A stretch of 64,000 nucleotides of DNA from Actinomadura oligospora ATCC 43269 (GCF_000518265.1 NZ_JADG01000003.1:124001-188000), one strand, 5' to 3'; numbered from the stretch's first letter, positions 1 through 9,676 are shown. Program-made: numbers and translations. Notes: a model not told the origin generated them from the letters alone.

Positions 1-1581
1 GCGGCGGCCGTGATGCTGCACAACCTGGCCGTCGCGCACTTCGACGTCGGACGCGCCGTCCAGGCGATCGGGTACAGCGAGGACGCCCGCCGCGCGTTCC
101 GCTCCGCCGACCCGCCGAACCGGTACGGGGAGGCCGTGGCGCTGGCGACGCTCGCCGACGTCCACGCCGCGCAGGGCCGCTACCTGACCGCGATCGAGCA
201 CGCGCGGCGGTCCCTGGACATCCATCGCGAGCTGGACGAGCAGGGCGGCGTCGGGCGCGGCCACGAGACGCTCGCCCGCGCGCACCTCGCGCTCGCCGAC
301 TACGAGACCGCGCTCGGGCACGCCCGGCGGGCGCTGGAGATCCGGCAGGGTCTCGGCGACCGGCGCGGGATCGCCGAGACGCTGCTGACCACCGCGCTCG
401 TCCACCGCAGGCGCGGCGTGGTCGACGACGCGGTCGCGAACGCGCTGGAGTCGTTGTTCCTGCGCGAGGAGGACGGCGACCGGTTCGGGTCGGCGCAGGC
501 GCTGACCGAGCTGGCCCGCATGTACGCGACGCTCGGCCTGCGCGACCTGGCCCGCCGCGACGCCGAGCGCGCCCTGCGCATCTACCGTGAGCTGGGCGTC
601 CGGCACGGGCAGGCGCGCGCGCTCACCACGCTCGGACGGCTCGCCTGCGACGCCGCCCGGTTCGCCGAGGCGTTCACCTTCTGTGGGCAGGCGCTGGGCA
701 TGCACCGCGACACCGGCGACCGGCACGGCGAGGCCGAGACGCTCGCGCAGCTCGGCGTCGTGTGCTGGCGGCTCGGCCGGTACCGGGAGGCGCGCGAGCG
801 GCTCGGCCGGGCGCTGGACATCCGCCGCGAGATCGGCGACCAGCACGGCGAGGCGCACGACCTGGAGAACCTGTCGGTCGTGATGCGCCGCCTGCACCGC
901 TACCAGGAGGCGTTCGTCCACGGCCTGGAGGCCCTGGAGCTGTGGCACCGGCTCGGCGCCCGCGGCAACATGGCCGGGACGCTCGGCAGCCTCGCCCGCA
1001 CCTACATCAAACTCGGCCTGCCGGACGAGGCGGAGCGCGCCGCCCGCCAGGCCCTCGCGATCCGCCGCGAGATCGGCGACTCCTACGGGATGGGCATCGG
1101 CCTGGACACCTTCGCCGCGACCCTGCGCGCGGGCGGACGGGCCGACGAGGCGTTCAAGGTGCAGACCGAGGCGCTGCGCGTGCTCGGCGAGGTCGGCGAC
1201 CGGCACAGCGAGGGCGCGGCGCTCGTCCACCTCGCCCGCATCCACCTCGAGCTCGGCCGCGCCGAGGACGCCCTGGAGGCCGGGCGGCGCGGCCTGGACC
1301 TGGCGCAGGAACTCGGCGACACCCGCGAGCAGGCCCGCGTCCTGCACCACATGGGGCACGCCTGCCAGCAGCTCGGACGGCACGCCGAGGCGTCCGGGCA
1401 CCTCAACACCGAGATCACGATCCGCCGCGACATGGGCGACAACACGGGACTGCGGCGCGCGCTGGAACGCCGCCGCGCGTCCCTGACGGCGCTCGGCGAC
1501 CAGACCGGCGCGGCCGACTGCGCCCGCCGGATCCGCGCGATCGACCAGTGGCTCGAGTCGGAGGGCCCGGAACCGGTGTGA
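1..1581 (+). CDS. TPR-repeat protein, C-terminal part (5' end outside window)
   Basis: The reading frame is open from base 1, so the start codon lies upstream and only the C-terminal 526 or so residues are present. The protein is almost entirely tetratricopeptide-type helical repeats of about 40 residues, roughly 13 of them, many ending in a GDRHGEA- or GDQHGEA-like turn and containing A-L-x-I-R-R-E-I-type helices. No catalytic or DNA-binding domain is visible in this part. Repeats of this kind form the C-terminus of many actinobacterial SARP/AfsR or NB-ARC ATPase regulators, where they are thought to serve as protein-interaction or sensor surfaces. The missing N-terminus would decide which. 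The gene ends 136 bp before a Crp-like regulator on the same strand. Confidence 0.8.
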   Translation, partial: AAAVMLHNLAVAHFDVGRAVQAIGYSEDARRAFRSADPPNRYGEAVALATLADVHAAQGRYLTAIEHARRSLDIHRELDEQGGVGRGHETLARAHLALADYETALGHARRALEIRQGLGDRRGIAETLLTTALVHRRRGVVDDAVANALESLFLREEDGDRFGSAQALTELARMYATLGLRDLARRDAERALRIYRELGVRHGQARALTTLGRLACDAARFAEAFTFCGQALGMHRDTGDRHGEAETLAQLGVVCWRLGRYREARERLGRALDIRREIGDQHGEAHDLENLSVVMRRLHRYQEAFVHGLEALELWHRLGARGNMAGTLGSLARTYIKLGLPDEAERAARQALAIRREIGDSYGMGIGLDTFAATLRAGGRADEAFKVQTEALRVLGEVGDRHSEGAALVHLARIHLELGRAEDALEAGRRGLDLAQELGDTREQARVLHHMGHACQQLGRHAEASGHLNTEITIRRDMGDNTGLRRALERRRASLTALGDQTGAADCARRIRAIDQWLESEGPEPV

Positions 1582-1717
1582 CGTCCGCGACACACCGCGC
1601 TCTGTGCCGAATTACCTGGTTTCGGGGTGTCGCCGCGCGTTCACTATCTAGGTCAGGGAGACCTGCGCGCGCGGCCTCCCCGCCTGGGCCGGCCGCGCGG
1701 GAGAGGAGACGGGAGCG

Positions 1718-2410
1718 ATGCCGGTCGCGTTCTGGGACGCGCTGCCGGGGCCCGCACGGGAGGCGCTCGAACACGCCGGGACCGTGGCGCTGATCAGGCC
1801 GGGAGCCTTCCTCGCACGCGAGCACACCCGCTCGACCAACGTGTACGTGCTGCGCTCCGGCGCGGCGAAGGTCTGGGTGGACCGGGACGGCGAGACCGTC
1901 ATCCTGGAGGTGCTGGGCCCCGGCGACGTGGCCGGGGAGATGGAGATCGCCGACGGCGGCGAGCGGAACGCCAACGTGGAGGCGCTGACCCGCGTCGAGG
2001 CGCTCGCGCTGCCCGGCGACCGCTTCCGCGCCGTCCTGGACGGGCATCCGGCCGCGATCTGGGCGCTCACCGCGGTGCTGTCGGAGAAGCTGCGCGACGC
2101 CAACGACCTGCGCACCGCGCACTACCCGGACGCGCCGGGCCGCCGCCTGGCGTCCCGGCTGCGCCGCCTCGCCGAGCGGTTCGGCACCCCGGTCGCGACC
2201 GGGGGTCTGGTCGTCCGCCTTCCGCTCTGCCAGCGCGACCTCGGCCGCTGGGCGGGCATGGGCCGCCGCAAGGTCGCGCAGCTGCTCGCCCGCGAGCGCC
2301 TCGGCGACGGCATCGTCGTCACCCGCACCGCGATCACCCTGCGCTCGCCCGAGGTCCTGGACCGGCTCGCGGGCGACGACCCCGACGGCCTGTTCGCCGA
2401 CACCGGCTGA
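1718..2410 (+). CDS. Crp/Fnr-family transcriptional regulator
   Basis: A 230-residue protein with the two-domain Crp layout. An N-terminal cyclic-nucleotide-binding beta-barrel (about residues 10-120) contains the GPGDVAGEMEIADGG segment, which corresponds to the phosphate-binding cassette region. A long dimer helix follows, then a C-terminal winged helix-turn-helix (about 155-215) with the segment QRDLGRWAGMGRRKVAQLL. The canonical cassette Arg before Ser/Thr is not evident, so cAMP binding is not assured. The ATG at 1718 follows GAGAGGAGAC. An imperfect inverted repeat AGGTC-N5-GACCT lies upstream (1650-1664) and could be an operator, though this is only a guess. The target genes are unknown. 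Confidence 0.85.
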   Translation: MPVAFWDALPGPAREALEHAGTVALIRPGAFLAREHTRSTNVYVLRSGAAKVWVDRDGETVILEVLGPGDVAGEMEIADGGERNANVEALTRVEALALPGDRFRAVLDGHPAAIWALTAVLSEKLRDANDLRTAHYPDAPGRRLASRLRRLAERFGTPVATGGLVVRLPLCQRDLGRWAGMGRRKVAQLLARERLGDGIVVTRTAITLRSPEVLDRLAGDDPDGLFADTG

Positions 2411-2444
2411 CCCGCGTCCGGTTCGGGCCGGACCGTTCCCGGGT

Positions 2445-2479
2445 GGGCGCGCGGTCGCTTCGCGGCGACGCGCGCGCCC
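2445..2479. terminator. Hairpin between convergent genes, probable bidirectional terminator
   Basis: GGGCGCGCGGTCGC (2445-2458) pairs with GCGACGCGCGCGCCC (2465-2479) across a 6-nt loop, with one bulged base. It lies between the stop of the Crp-like gene and the stop of the convergent minus-strand gene. It has no T-run, which is usual for actinobacterial terminators. Confidence 0.6.
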
Positions 2480-2501
2480 GACTCGACGGTGAGCTTCGGT
2501 G

Positions 2502-3266
2502 TTACGGGACGGACGGGTCGACGGGCCACCTCGGCGGGGAGGGGAGGGCCACGTCCGGACGGGTGGTGAGGCCCGCGCCGTCCGACCGCCCGGTGATCCA
2601 CGCGAGCAGCGCCGCCGCCGAACCCGTCACCTCGGGGCCGTCGCCGAGGTCGGCGGACTGCCCGGTGTCGGTGGCGCGCAGCCGCAACCCCCGCAGACCA
2701 CCGTGCTCGTCCGGGCCGACCTCGGAGAGCCCGCGCAGGGTGAAGCCGAGTTCGGCGCGCACGTAGTCCGCCGGCCAGTCGGCGGGGCCGTACCCGGCGG
2801 CGAGGTCGACATGGTGAACCTCGACCTCGCGCCACCGCCGGTGCAGGACGAACCAGGCGGGCATCTCCGGCCCGACCAGGCCCTGCACGCGGAAGTCCCA
2901 GGCCGCCTCGGACAGCGTCCGTGTCTGCTCGGCGAACCGCTCCGCCGACGTCCGCAGGTCGTCGACCAGCTCGCCCGTGCCGCGTCCCGCGCCCGCGCGC
3001 AGCCCCTCCTCGCGCGCCTCCATGCTCGGGTACTGCGGAACCTTCTCGCCCGTCCGCGCCCACTCCAGCAGGTTCCACAACGAATCGGCGTTGCGCGCCA
3101 CGTGCGTGGCGACATGCCCACGCGTCCAACCCGGCAGGCCAGAGGCCGCCCGCAGCTCCGCGTCGCCGAGCCCGGCCACGCTCTTGGCGAGCCGGTCCGC
3201 GCCCGCCTCGATCGCCGCCAGCATCGCCGCACGTTCGTGCGCGGATCCGCCAGTCACGCCGCCCAT
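2502..3266 (-). CDS. Maleylpyruvate isomerase family mycothiol-dependent enzyme
   Basis: The 254 residues match the DinB-like four-helix mycothiol-dependent maleylpyruvate isomerase family. The N-terminal half carries the signature LPGWTRGHVATHVARNADSL, followed by a P-Q-Y-P-S-x-x-A-R-E segment and a conserved histidine segment RWREVEVHHVDLAAGY that would belong to the metal site. Members act on thiol adducts using mycothiol as cofactor, and many have no known substrate. The C-terminal SCP2-like part (about residues 165-250) is present. The ATG at 3266 was chosen over the GTG one codon upstream because GGAGG lies 4-5 nt before it. The gene stands alone, convergent with the Crp-like gene, with a hydrolase 60 bp upstream on the same strand. 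Confidence 0.8.
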   Translation of the reverse strand: MGGVTGGSAHERAAMLAAIEAGADRLAKSVAGLGDAELRAASGLPGWTRGHVATHVARNADSLWNLLEWARTGEKVPQYPSMEAREEGLRAGAGRGTGELVDDLRTSAERFAEQTRTLSEAAWDFRVQGLVGPEMPAWFVLHRRWREVEVHHVDLAAGYGPADWPADYVRAELGFTLRGLSEVGPDEHGGLRGLRLRATDTGQSADLGDGPEVTGSAAALLAWITGRSDGAGLTTRPDVALPSPPRWPVDPSVP

Positions 3267-3326
3267 CACGCCTCCTCGACGTTCTCAGGAGAGCTCATCC
3301 TGACACGCCGCGGCCCGCGTTGAACC

Positions 3327-3998
3327 TCAGGATGCGCTGAGCGAACGCCCCGGCCCCGCGTCGGTGAGGACGTTGAGGACGAAGCCGGTGGTGCGCCGGT
3401 GCCAGAGGCCGGGGCGGCGCAGCATGGCGTGGCCCTCGCCCGGCACGGTGACGAAGGCGAGTGACGTGGCCACCGGTCGCGCGCGGTCGGCGTACCGGAC
3501 CGACGCCCGGTACGGCGTCGTGCCGTCCTCCGTCCCGTGCATGACCAGGACGCGTCGTCCCGCGAGTTGCCCGACGGGTTCGTCCCGAGGCACCCACGGG
3601 GCGAGCGCGGCGACCCCGGCCACCTGCGGATCGTCGGCGACCCGCAGCGACGTCCGCGCACCCATGGAGTGGCCGACCAGCACGATCGGGACGTCCGGAT
3701 GCGCCTTGCGGATCACCTCAAGCGCCCAGCGGGCGTCCGGCACCGGGGACGCCTCGTCGCCGTTCCAGCCCCGGTAGCGGTAGCCGAGCGACCAGACCGC
3801 CAGGCCGTGCCGCCGTCCGGCGCTGAGCAGGTGCATGGCGAAGGGGACCATGCGCAGCGCGGGTCCCTGCCGCGCGGTGGCGGGCTCGCGGCCGAACTCC
3901 CGGCCCCCGTGCAGGACGAGCGCCACCGCGTCCGGACGGGCCGGACCACGCGGCCGCAACCGGGGTTGGAGATCCAGGGGGCGGGGCGGCAGATCCAT
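3327..3998 (-). CDS. Alpha/beta hydrolase
   Basis: A 223-residue serine hydrolase of the alpha/beta fold. The nucleophile elbow GHSMG lies at about residue 117. An acidic residue sits in HGTEDGTT and the catalytic His in GEGHAML near the C-terminus, so all three triad members are in the expected order. The oxyanion segment is VLHGGREFG. There is no lid domain and no signal peptide, so it is probably a cytoplasmic esterase or thioesterase-like enzyme of unknown substrate. It may be cotranscribed with the mycothiol-dependent enzyme 60 bp downstream. Confidence 0.8.
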   Translation of the reverse strand: MDLPPRPLDLQPRLRPRGPARPDAVALVLHGGREFGREPATARQGPALRMVPFAMHLLSAGRRHGLAVWSLGYRYRGWNGDEASPVPDARWALEVIRKAHPDVPIVLVGHSMGARTSLRVADDPQVAGVAALAPWVPRDEPVGQLAGRRVLVMHGTEDGTTPYRASVRYADRARPVATSLAFVTVPGEGHAMLRRPGLWHRRTTGFVLNVLTDAGPGRSLSAS

Positions 3999-4213
3999 GA
4001 GGCCAGCTTGTCACGGTTGCGGTGATTTCGTGGTCGGGCCCCCGGCGACCGCACGCCTTCGCGAACAGGATCCGACCTGCCGGAACATACTCCGGATGCG
4101 AGGCCATACACCCTGCCGACGTGAGGCGATACCGGACGGGGGCGCGCTTGGTGAAGCCCGGGAACTCCTTTGCCCGACGTGCTACCTGGCCATGAGATCG
4201 GCCGATCTAACTT

Positions 4214-4750
4214 GTGATCATGACCTTGCGTGGTCGCGTCGATCCTCTGCGTTGGTGTGGCCTGGCGATCGCCGCTGTGTTCGCCGTTCCGGCCGCTCCG
4301 GTGTATGCGGCCGATCGGGCCTGGGGTGCGGATCGGGCCTGGGGCGCCGAGGGCGCCGCGGCCGGGGCCCGTGGCCGTTGCGCGGCGCGGGCGTCCAAGG
4401 TCGTGTGCGTCGACCTGACCCGGCAACGGCTCTGGGTGCAGCGGGGGCACAGGACACTCTTCGGGCCGGTGGCCATCCGTAGCGGACGCCGAGGGCGGCC
4501 CACGCACACCGGATGGTTCCGCATCTGGTGGCGGCACAAGTTCCACTGGTCGACCGCCTACGCATCGCCGATGCCGTTCAGCCAGTTCTTCAGCGGAGGG
4601 CAGGCCATCCACGGCGTCTACGGCGACATCACCACCGGACCGGGTTCGCACGGTTGCATCAATCTCGAATACGCGGCGGCCCGGCGGCTCTGGGCCCTCA
4701 CCTCGACCGGGCAGCCGGTCCACATCTGGGGACGCAAACCCCGCACATGA
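4214..4750 (+). CDS. Secreted L,D-transpeptidase (YkuD domain)
   Basis: The 178-residue protein has an N-terminal signal sequence (hydrophobic LAIAAVFAVPAAPVYAA, probable cleavage after AYA/AA). A short linker follows with the direct repeat DRAWGADRAWGAE, then a YkuD catalytic domain (about residues 60-175). The active-site motif is complete: HGVYG followed by SHGCIN, with the nucleophilic Cys near residue 151. Such enzymes make 3-3 cross-links in peptidoglycan or attach proteins to it, outside the membrane. It is small compared with mycobacterial Ldt proteins and has no Ig-like or LysM domain. The GTG at 4214 could be replaced by the ATG two codons later. It precedes the collagen-like protein in the same orientation. 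Confidence 0.85.
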   Translation: MIMTLRGRVDPLRWCGLAIAAVFAVPAAPVYAADRAWGADRAWGAEGAAAGARGRCAARASKVVCVDLTRQRLWVQRGHRTLFGPVAIRSGRRGRPTHTGWFRIWWRHKFHWSTAYASPMPFSQFFSGGQAIHGVYGDITTGPGSHGCINLEYAAARRLWALTSTGQPVHIWGRKPRT

Positions 4751-4837
4751 CGCGATCCGGCCGTCCTGCCGTCCCGACGCCGGACGGACGGCGGCAACAC
4801 GACGCACAGCCCCGTATTCACCACCGTGAGGAGAACG

Positions 4838-5614
4838 ATGAGCACCACCCCTGGCGCGAGGCGCCTGATCACCACACTGACCGCGACCGCGGTCGTGGCG
4901 CTCGCCGTCGACGGCACCGCCGCATACGCAGCGGCGGCGGGAGGCGGAGGCGGTGATGACTGCGACCATTACGGCAAGCACATCGTGTGCCGCGTCCCCG
5001 CGGCCGGACGGCCCGGCCCGCGAGGCCCACGAGGCCCGCGAGGCCCGGAGGGCAAGCCCGGCGCCGTCGGTCCGCAAGGTCCAGAAGGGCAAGCCGGTGC
5101 CGAGGGTCCGAGAGGGCCGGTGGGACAAGCCGGTGAGGACGGTCCGAGAGGTCTGGCGGGGGAGGATGGACACCCCGGTCCGCCCGGGCCGCCCGGGGAG
5201 GATGGGCACCCCGGTCCGAGAGGTCTGGCGGGGGAGGATGGGCACCCCGGTCCCCCCGGCCCGCCGGGGGAGGACGGGCACCCTGGTCCGCGAGGTCCGA
5301 GAGGTTCGAGAGGTCCGGCGGGGGTGGACGGCAGGAACGGGGTGGCCTCGCCGACCGTCATCGCGTACGGCGAGCCGACGGACGTGCTCGACGGCGTGCC
5401 CACCTTCGTGAAGGCGACCTGCCCGTTCGGCACCACGCTGACCGGCGGCGGGCTCAGGGACGACATCTCACCGGGATCCGCTCGCCTGCCGCTGATCGTC
5501 AGCTCCTACCCCGACGCGTCCGCGAAGACCTGGATCGTCAAACTCGGAGCCCTCTCCGCAGGCTTCGGCGGCATCACGGCCACCGCCTACGCGGTGTGCC
5601 TGCCGGTCGGTTGA
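4838..5614 (+). CDS. Secreted collagen-like protein with Gly-X-Y repeats
   Basis: About 258 residues. An N-terminal signal peptide ending near AAYAAAAG is followed by a Gly-rich, Cys-containing spacer ([12 protein letters not shown]). A Gly-X-Y collagen-like segment of about 100 residues comes next (nucleotides about 5009-5335), rich in GPR, GPP, GED and GHP triplets. A globular C-terminal domain of about 90 residues has two Cys, in [14 protein letters not shown] and AYAVCLPVG. Collagen-like proteins of this kind are exported and can trimerise. The role here is unknown; adhesion or envelope decoration is a guess. The ATG at 4838 is preceded by GTGAGGAG, an excellent ribosome binding site, so the upstream GTG at 4826 is rejected. 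It may be cotranscribed with the L,D-transpeptidase (87 bp upstream) and is closed by a strong hairpin. Confidence 0.8.
   Translation: MSTTPGARRLITTLTATAVVALAVDGTAAYAAAAGGGGGDDCDHYGKHIVCRVPAAGRPGPRGPRGPRGPEGKPGAVGPQGPEGQAGAEGPRGPVGQAGEDGPRGLAGEDGHPGPPGPPGEDGHPGPRGLAGEDGHPGPPGPPGEDGHPGPRGPRGSRGPAGVDGRNGVASPTVIAYGEPTDVLDGVPTFVKATCPFGTTLTGGGLRDDISPGSARLPLIVSSYPDASAKTWIVKLGALSAGFGGITATAYAVCLPVG
5150..5293 (+). repeat. Two tandem 72-bp repeats inside the collagen-like gene
   Basis: The 24-residue block beginning [15 protein letters not shown] and ending GEDGHPGPR occurs twice back to back (5150-5221 and 5222-5293). The two copies are identical in protein and differ only at a few silent or near-silent bases, which points to recent expansion by slippage or unequal crossing-over. 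Confidence 0.85.
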
Positions 5615-5647
5615 CCTCGCCCCACGGCAGGGAACACGGAACCACGT

Positions 5648-5694
5648 GCCGCCTCTCGTCGTGCCGGGAACGTCCCGGCACGACGAGAGGCGGC
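5648..5694 (+). terminator. Perfect 22-bp hairpin terminator after the collagen-like gene
   Basis: Bases 5648-5669 pair perfectly with 5673-5694 across a 3-nt loop (ACG). The stem lies 33 bp after the stop codon. It is one of the strongest stems in the window and separates the envelope-protein pair from the downstream acetyltransferase. Confidence 0.8.
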
Positions 5695-5822
5695 CGACGG
5701 CAGGGGATATCTGACCCGGCCCCGTGGAGCTGACGGCCCCGGCGTGGCACCGGTCAGAGTCCATTCGTCACGGTTGCGGAAAATGGGTGGAGCGGTCCCG
5801 GGGGCTCGGCGAGCATCGCGGT

Positions 5823-6467
5823 ATGAGCATCGAGCGCCCGTCCGAGCCGTCCGAACCGCCTGAACCGTCCGAACCGCGCCTTGATCCGCGGCCTGATCCG
5901 CGCTCGGGGGCGCGCCCGCCGGAGCGGATCGTCCTGCCCGGCCTGACCCTCCGCCGCGCCGCCGAGGACGACGTCCCGGCCCTCCTGAAGGCCCTGAACG
6001 ACTCGTTCGACCACCTCCACCCGTGGATGCCGTGGGCCGCCGAGCCGCAGACCCTCGAGGCCGAGCGCGCCTGGATCGTCCAATCCCGCCGGAACTGGGA
6101 GGACGGCACCGACTACGCCTACCTGCTGGAGTGCCCGGACGGCGCGATCGCGGGCACGGTCGGCCTGCACGGCAGGCTCGGCCCCGGAGCCCTGGAGATC
6201 GGCTACTGGGTGCACGTGGCGTACATACGGCGCGGCTTCGCGACGAGGGCGGCCGAGGCGGTCACCGAGGTCGCGTTCGGGTTGCCCGGCATCGAACGCG
6301 TCGAGATTCACTGTGACATCGCCAACAAGCGCAGCGCGGCCGTCCCGTCCAGGCTCGGGTACGAGCTGATCGCCGTCGAGGACGACGTCCGCGAGGCCCC
6401 GGCCGAGGAGGGCCCGAGGATGCGCTGGGGCATGACCCGCGAAGCCTGGGCCCGCCGGGACGCCTGA
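5823..6467 (+). CDS. GNAT N-acetyltransferase, RimJ/RimL type
   Basis: A 214-residue protein. After a Pro/Glu/Arg-rich N-terminal tail with repeated PSEPPEPSEP-like units (about residues 1-35), a GNAT fold follows. TLRRAAEDDVPALLKAL is strand 1/helix 1, and GALEIGYWVHVAYIRRGFATRA contains the acetyl-CoA pyrophosphate-binding R-R-G-x-A segment. The motif IERVEIHCDIANKRSAAVPSRLGY is typical of RimJ/RimL-like acetyltransferases. Homologues acetylate ribosomal protein N-termini or small molecules, and no substrate can be assigned. The ATG at 5823 was chosen because the upstream in-frame region (from 5724) has no homologous content. Confidence 0.8.
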   Translation: MSIERPSEPSEPPEPSEPRLDPRPDPRSGARPPERIVLPGLTLRRAAEDDVPALLKALNDSFDHLHPWMPWAAEPQTLEAERAWIVQSRRNWEDGTDYAYLLECPDGAIAGTVGLHGRLGPGALEIGYWVHVAYIRRGFATRAAEAVTEVAFGLPGIERVEIHCDIANKRSAAVPSRLGYELIAVEDDVREAPAEEGPRMRWGMTREAWARRDA

Positions 6468-6592
6468 GACCGGCAAGGCCCTGTGCGGCAAGGGCGGGAG
6501 CCCCCCCGGCGAACCCGCCACGGCCCCTGCCCGCACGGCGAACACAGGGTGTGACCAGGTGTGGCCCGGCGCGTTCCGGTGGCGGTAGATCT

Positions 6593-6608
6593 TCGAACAC
6601 GTGTACGG
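6593..6608. promoter_or_regulatory. LexA-type SOS box upstream of uvrA
   Basis: TCGAAC-ACGT-GTACGG fits the actinobacterial LexA consensus TCGAAC-N4-GTTCGA, with a perfect left half and two mismatches in the right half. It lies 183 bp before uvrA. The 323-bp gene-free stretch 6468-6790 otherwise holds a weak stem followed by TTTTTTCT (6645-6674), which may end an upstream transcript or attenuate, and a possible -35-like TTGTCA near 6677. No other gene is evident in it. Confidence 0.6.
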
Positions 6609-6790
6609 TTCGGGCGTGGCCGGAGGTCCCGTGGGGGCGGGACGGCCGAGGTGAAATTCGGCGGGCCTTTTTTCTGTTGTCAAGACGGGGGAGTCCGCGC
6701 GCGCCTGCGTTCTGTCGGACCCCCTGACTACCGTGGGGACATCCCGTCCCATCGCCGCCGTGCCCCAGAAGAGGAACCGGAATAGACGCC

Positions 6791-9628
6791 GTGCATGACC
6801 GACTCATCGTGCGAGGAGCACGCGAGCACAACCTGAAGGACGTCTCGCTCGACCTGCCGCGGGACGCGATGATCGTGTTCACCGGGCTCTCCGGGTCCGG
6901 CAAGTCCAGCCTGGCGTTCGACACGATCTTCGCCGAGGGCCAGCGCCGGTACGTCGAGTCGCTGTCGGCCTACGCCCGCCAGTTCCTCGGGCAGATGGAC
7001 AAGCCCGACGTGGACTTCATCGAGGGCCTGTCCCCGGCGGTCTCGATCGACCAGAAGTCGACCAGCAAGAACCCGCGCTCCACGGTCGGCACGATCACCG
7101 AGGTCTACGACTACCTGCGCCTGCTGTACGCGCGCATCGGGCACCCGCACTGCCCGGTCTGCGGCCGTCCGATCAGCCGCCAGGCCCCCCAGCAGATCGT
7201 CGACCGGGTGCTGGAGCTCGACGAGGGCACCCGCTTCCAGGTGCTCGCCCCGGTCATCCGCGGCCGCAAGGGCGAGTACCTCGAGCTGTTCCGCGAGCTG
7301 CAGTCCAAGGGCTACTCGCGCGCGCTCGTGGACGGCGAGATGGTCCGCCTGGACGAGCCGCCCACGCTCAAGAAGCAGGAGAAGCACGACATCTCGGTGA
7401 TCGTGGACCGGCTCGCGGTCAAGGACTCGGCGCGCCAGCGGCTCGCCGACTCCGTCGAGACGGCCCTCGGCCTCGCGGGCGGCACGATCGTGCTCGACTT
7501 CGTCGACCTCCCCGAGGACGACGAGAACCGCACCCGCATGTACTCCGAGCACCTCTACTGCCCCTACGACGACCTGTCGTTCGAGGAGCTGGAGCCCCGC
7601 TCGTTCTCCTTCAACTCGCCCTACGGCGCGTGCCCCGAGTGCACCGGTCTCGGCACCCGCATGGAGGTCGACCCCGAGCTCGTCGTCCCCGACGAGGACC
7701 TCGCGCTCGGCGAGGGCGCCATCCAGCCGTGGTCGGGCGGGCACGTCAGCGACTACTTCCTGAGGCTGCTGTCGGCGCTCGGCGACGCCATGGGCTTCGA
7801 CCTGAACACGCCGTGGCGCAAGCTGCCGCTGAAGGCGCGCAGGGCGATCCTGAACGGCCACGAGACGCAGGTGCACGTCCGGTACAAGAACCGGTACGGC
7901 CGCACCCGCTCGTACTACACGGCCTACGAGGGCGTGATCCCCTACATCCACCGGCGGCACGCCGAGTCCGAGAGCGACTCCTCGCGCGAGAAGCTCGAGG
8001 GCTACATGCGCGAGATCCCGTGCCCGGCCTGTCAGGGCGCGCGCCTGAAGCCGGTCGTCCTCGCGGTGACGATGGGCGGCAAGTCCATCGCCGAGGTCTC
8101 GGCGATGCCGATCGGCGAGGCCGCCAAGTTCCTGCTGGCCATGGAGCTGAACGACCGCGACCGGCACATCGCCGAGCGGGTCCTGAAGGAGATCAACGCC
8201 CGGCTCGGGTTCCTGCTGGACGTCGGCCTCGACTACCTCACCCTCGACCGCGCGTCCGCGACGCTGGCGGGTGGCGAGGCGCAGCGCATCCGGCTCGCCA
8301 CCCAGATCGGGTCCGGGCTGGTCGGCGTCCTGTACGTGCTGGACGAGCCGTCCATCGGCCTGCACCAGCGCGACAACCAGCGGCTGCTGGAGACGCTGCT
8401 GCGGCTGCGCGACATGGGCAACACGCTCATCGTCGTCGAGCACGACGAGGAGACCATCAACGCCGCCGACTGGATCGTCGACATCGGCCCGCGCGCGGGC
8501 GAGCACGGCGGCAAGATCGTCGTGTCCGGCACCGTCGAGGAGCTCCTCGCCTCCGAGGACTCGCTGACCGGGCAGTACCTGTCCGGCCGCCGTGAGATCG
8601 CGGTGCCCGAGATCCGCCGTCCGCGGACCAGGAGCCGCGAGATCACCGTCAAGGGCGCGCAGCAGAACAACCTGCGGGGCGTCGACGTGGCGTTCCCGCT
8701 CGGCGTGTTCACCGCCGTCACCGGTGTGTCCGGGTCGGGCAAGTCCACGCTGGTCAACGACATCCTGTACAACTCGCTGGCCAAGCAGCTGCACGGCGCG
8801 AAGACCGTCCCGGGCAAGCACAAGCGGGTCAACGGCGTCGACCAGCTCGACAAGGTCGTGCACGTCGACCAGTCGCCGATCGGCCGCACCCCGCGGTCGA
8901 ACCCGGCGACCTACACCGGCGTGTTCGACCACATCCGCAAGCTGTTCGCGCAGACCACCGAGGCGAAGGTGCGCGGCTACCAGCCGGGCCGGTTCTCCTT
9001 CAACGTCAAGGGCGGCCGCTGCGAGAACTGCTCGGGCGACGGCACCATCAAGATCGAGATGAACTTCCTGCCGGACGTCTACGTCCCGTGCGAGGTCTGC
9101 CACGGAGCCCGGTACAACCGGGAGACCCTGGAGGTCCACTACAAGGGCAGGACGATCTCCGAGGTGCTGGACATGCCGATCGAGGAGGCCGCGGTCTTCT
9201 TCGAGCCGGTCACCGCGATCCACCGGCACCTGAAGACCCTGGTGGAGGTCGGCCTCGGCTACGTCCGGCTGGGCCAGCCCGCGCCGACCCTGTCCGGCGG
9301 CGAGGCGCAGCGCGTCAAGCTCGCCTCCGAGCTCCAGCGCCGCTCGACCGGCCGCACGATCTACGTGCTGGACGAGCCGACCACCGGCCTGCACTTCGAG
9401 GACATCCGCAAGCTCCTCGGCGTGCTGAACGGCCTGGTCGACAAGGGCAACACGGTCATCGTCATCGAGCACAACCTGGACGTCGTCAAGACCGCCGACT
9501 GGATCATCGACATGGGCCCCGAGGGCGGCTCCCGCGGCGGCGTCGTCGTCGCGCAGGGCACCCCCGAGGAGGTCGCGAGGGTCGAGGGCAGCCACACCGG
9601 CACCTTCCTCGCCAAGATCCTCAACTGA
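6791..9628 (+). CDS. uvrA: Excinuclease ABC subunit A
   Basis: The 945-residue UvrA is the damage-sensing ATPase of nucleotide excision repair. It works with UvrB to locate lesions before UvrC incises. Both ABC modules are complete: Walker [10 protein letters not shown] near residue 33 and GVSGSGKST near residue 645, signature segments LAGGEAQRI and LSGGEAQRV, and Walker [12 protein letters not shown] and [10 protein letters not shown]. The zinc-binding Cys pairs CPVCG, CPAC and [14 protein letters not shown] are present. Length matches the family. The start is GTG at 6791, with GAGGAA about 14 nt upstream and no better alternative. uvrC lies 2.7 kb further on, in a separate transcription unit. 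The upstream SOS-like box suggests LexA control. Confidence 0.97.
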   Translation: MHDRLIVRGAREHNLKDVSLDLPRDAMIVFTGLSGSGKSSLAFDTIFAEGQRRYVESLSAYARQFLGQMDKPDVDFIEGLSPAVSIDQKSTSKNPRSTVGTITEVYDYLRLLYARIGHPHCPVCGRPISRQAPQQIVDRVLELDEGTRFQVLAPVIRGRKGEYLELFRELQSKGYSRALVDGEMVRLDEPPTLKKQEKHDISVIVDRLAVKDSARQRLADSVETALGLAGGTIVLDFVDLPEDDENRTRMYSEHLYCPYDDLSFEELEPRSFSFNSPYGACPECTGLGTRMEVDPELVVPDEDLALGEGAIQPWSGGHVSDYFLRLLSALGDAMGFDLNTPWRKLPLKARRAILNGHETQVHVRYKNRYGRTRSYYTAYEGVIPYIHRRHAESESDSSREKLEGYMREIPCPACQGARLKPVVLAVTMGGKSIAEVSAMPIGEAAKFLLAMELNDRDRHIAERVLKEINARLGFLLDVGLDYLTLDRASATLAGGEAQRIRLATQIGSGLVGVLYVLDEPSIGLHQRDNQRLLETLLRLRDMGNTLIVVEHDEETINAADWIVDIGPRAGEHGGKIVVSGTVEELLASEDSLTGQYLSGRREIAVPEIRRPRTRSREITVKGAQQNNLRGVDVAFPLGVFTAVTGVSGSGKSTLVNDILYNSLAKQLHGAKTVPGKHKRVNGVDQLDKVVHVDQSPIGRTPRSNPATYTGVFDHIRKLFAQTTEAKVRGYQPGRFSFNVKGGRCENCSGDGTIKIEMNFLPDVYVPCEVCHGARYNRETLEVHYKGRTISEVLDMPIEEAAVFFEPVTAIHRHLKTLVEVGLGYVRLGQPAPTLSGGEAQRVKLASELQRRSTGRTIYVLDEPTTGLHFEDIRKLLGVLNGLVDKGNTVIVIEHNLDVVKTADWIIDMGPEGGSRGGVVVAQGTPEEVARVEGSHTGTFLAKILN

Positions 9629-9643
9629 CCCGAGGACGGGCTG

Positions 9644-9676
9644 CGGGCCGCGCGGAATCTCCTTCCGCGCGGCCCG
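9644..9676 (+). terminator. Perfect 14-bp hairpin after uvrA
   Basis: CGGGCCGCGCGGAA (9644-9657) pairs without mismatch with TTCCGCGCGGCCCG (9663-9676) across a 5-nt loop, beginning 16 bp after the uvrA stop. It is a likely transcription terminator. Confidence 0.8.

Noticed and set aside
5009..5335. Repeat region that could be mistaken for a CRISPR array
   Set aside because: The periodicity is 9 nt (Gly-X-Y) inside an open frame, with no spacers of constant length and no cas genes in the window.
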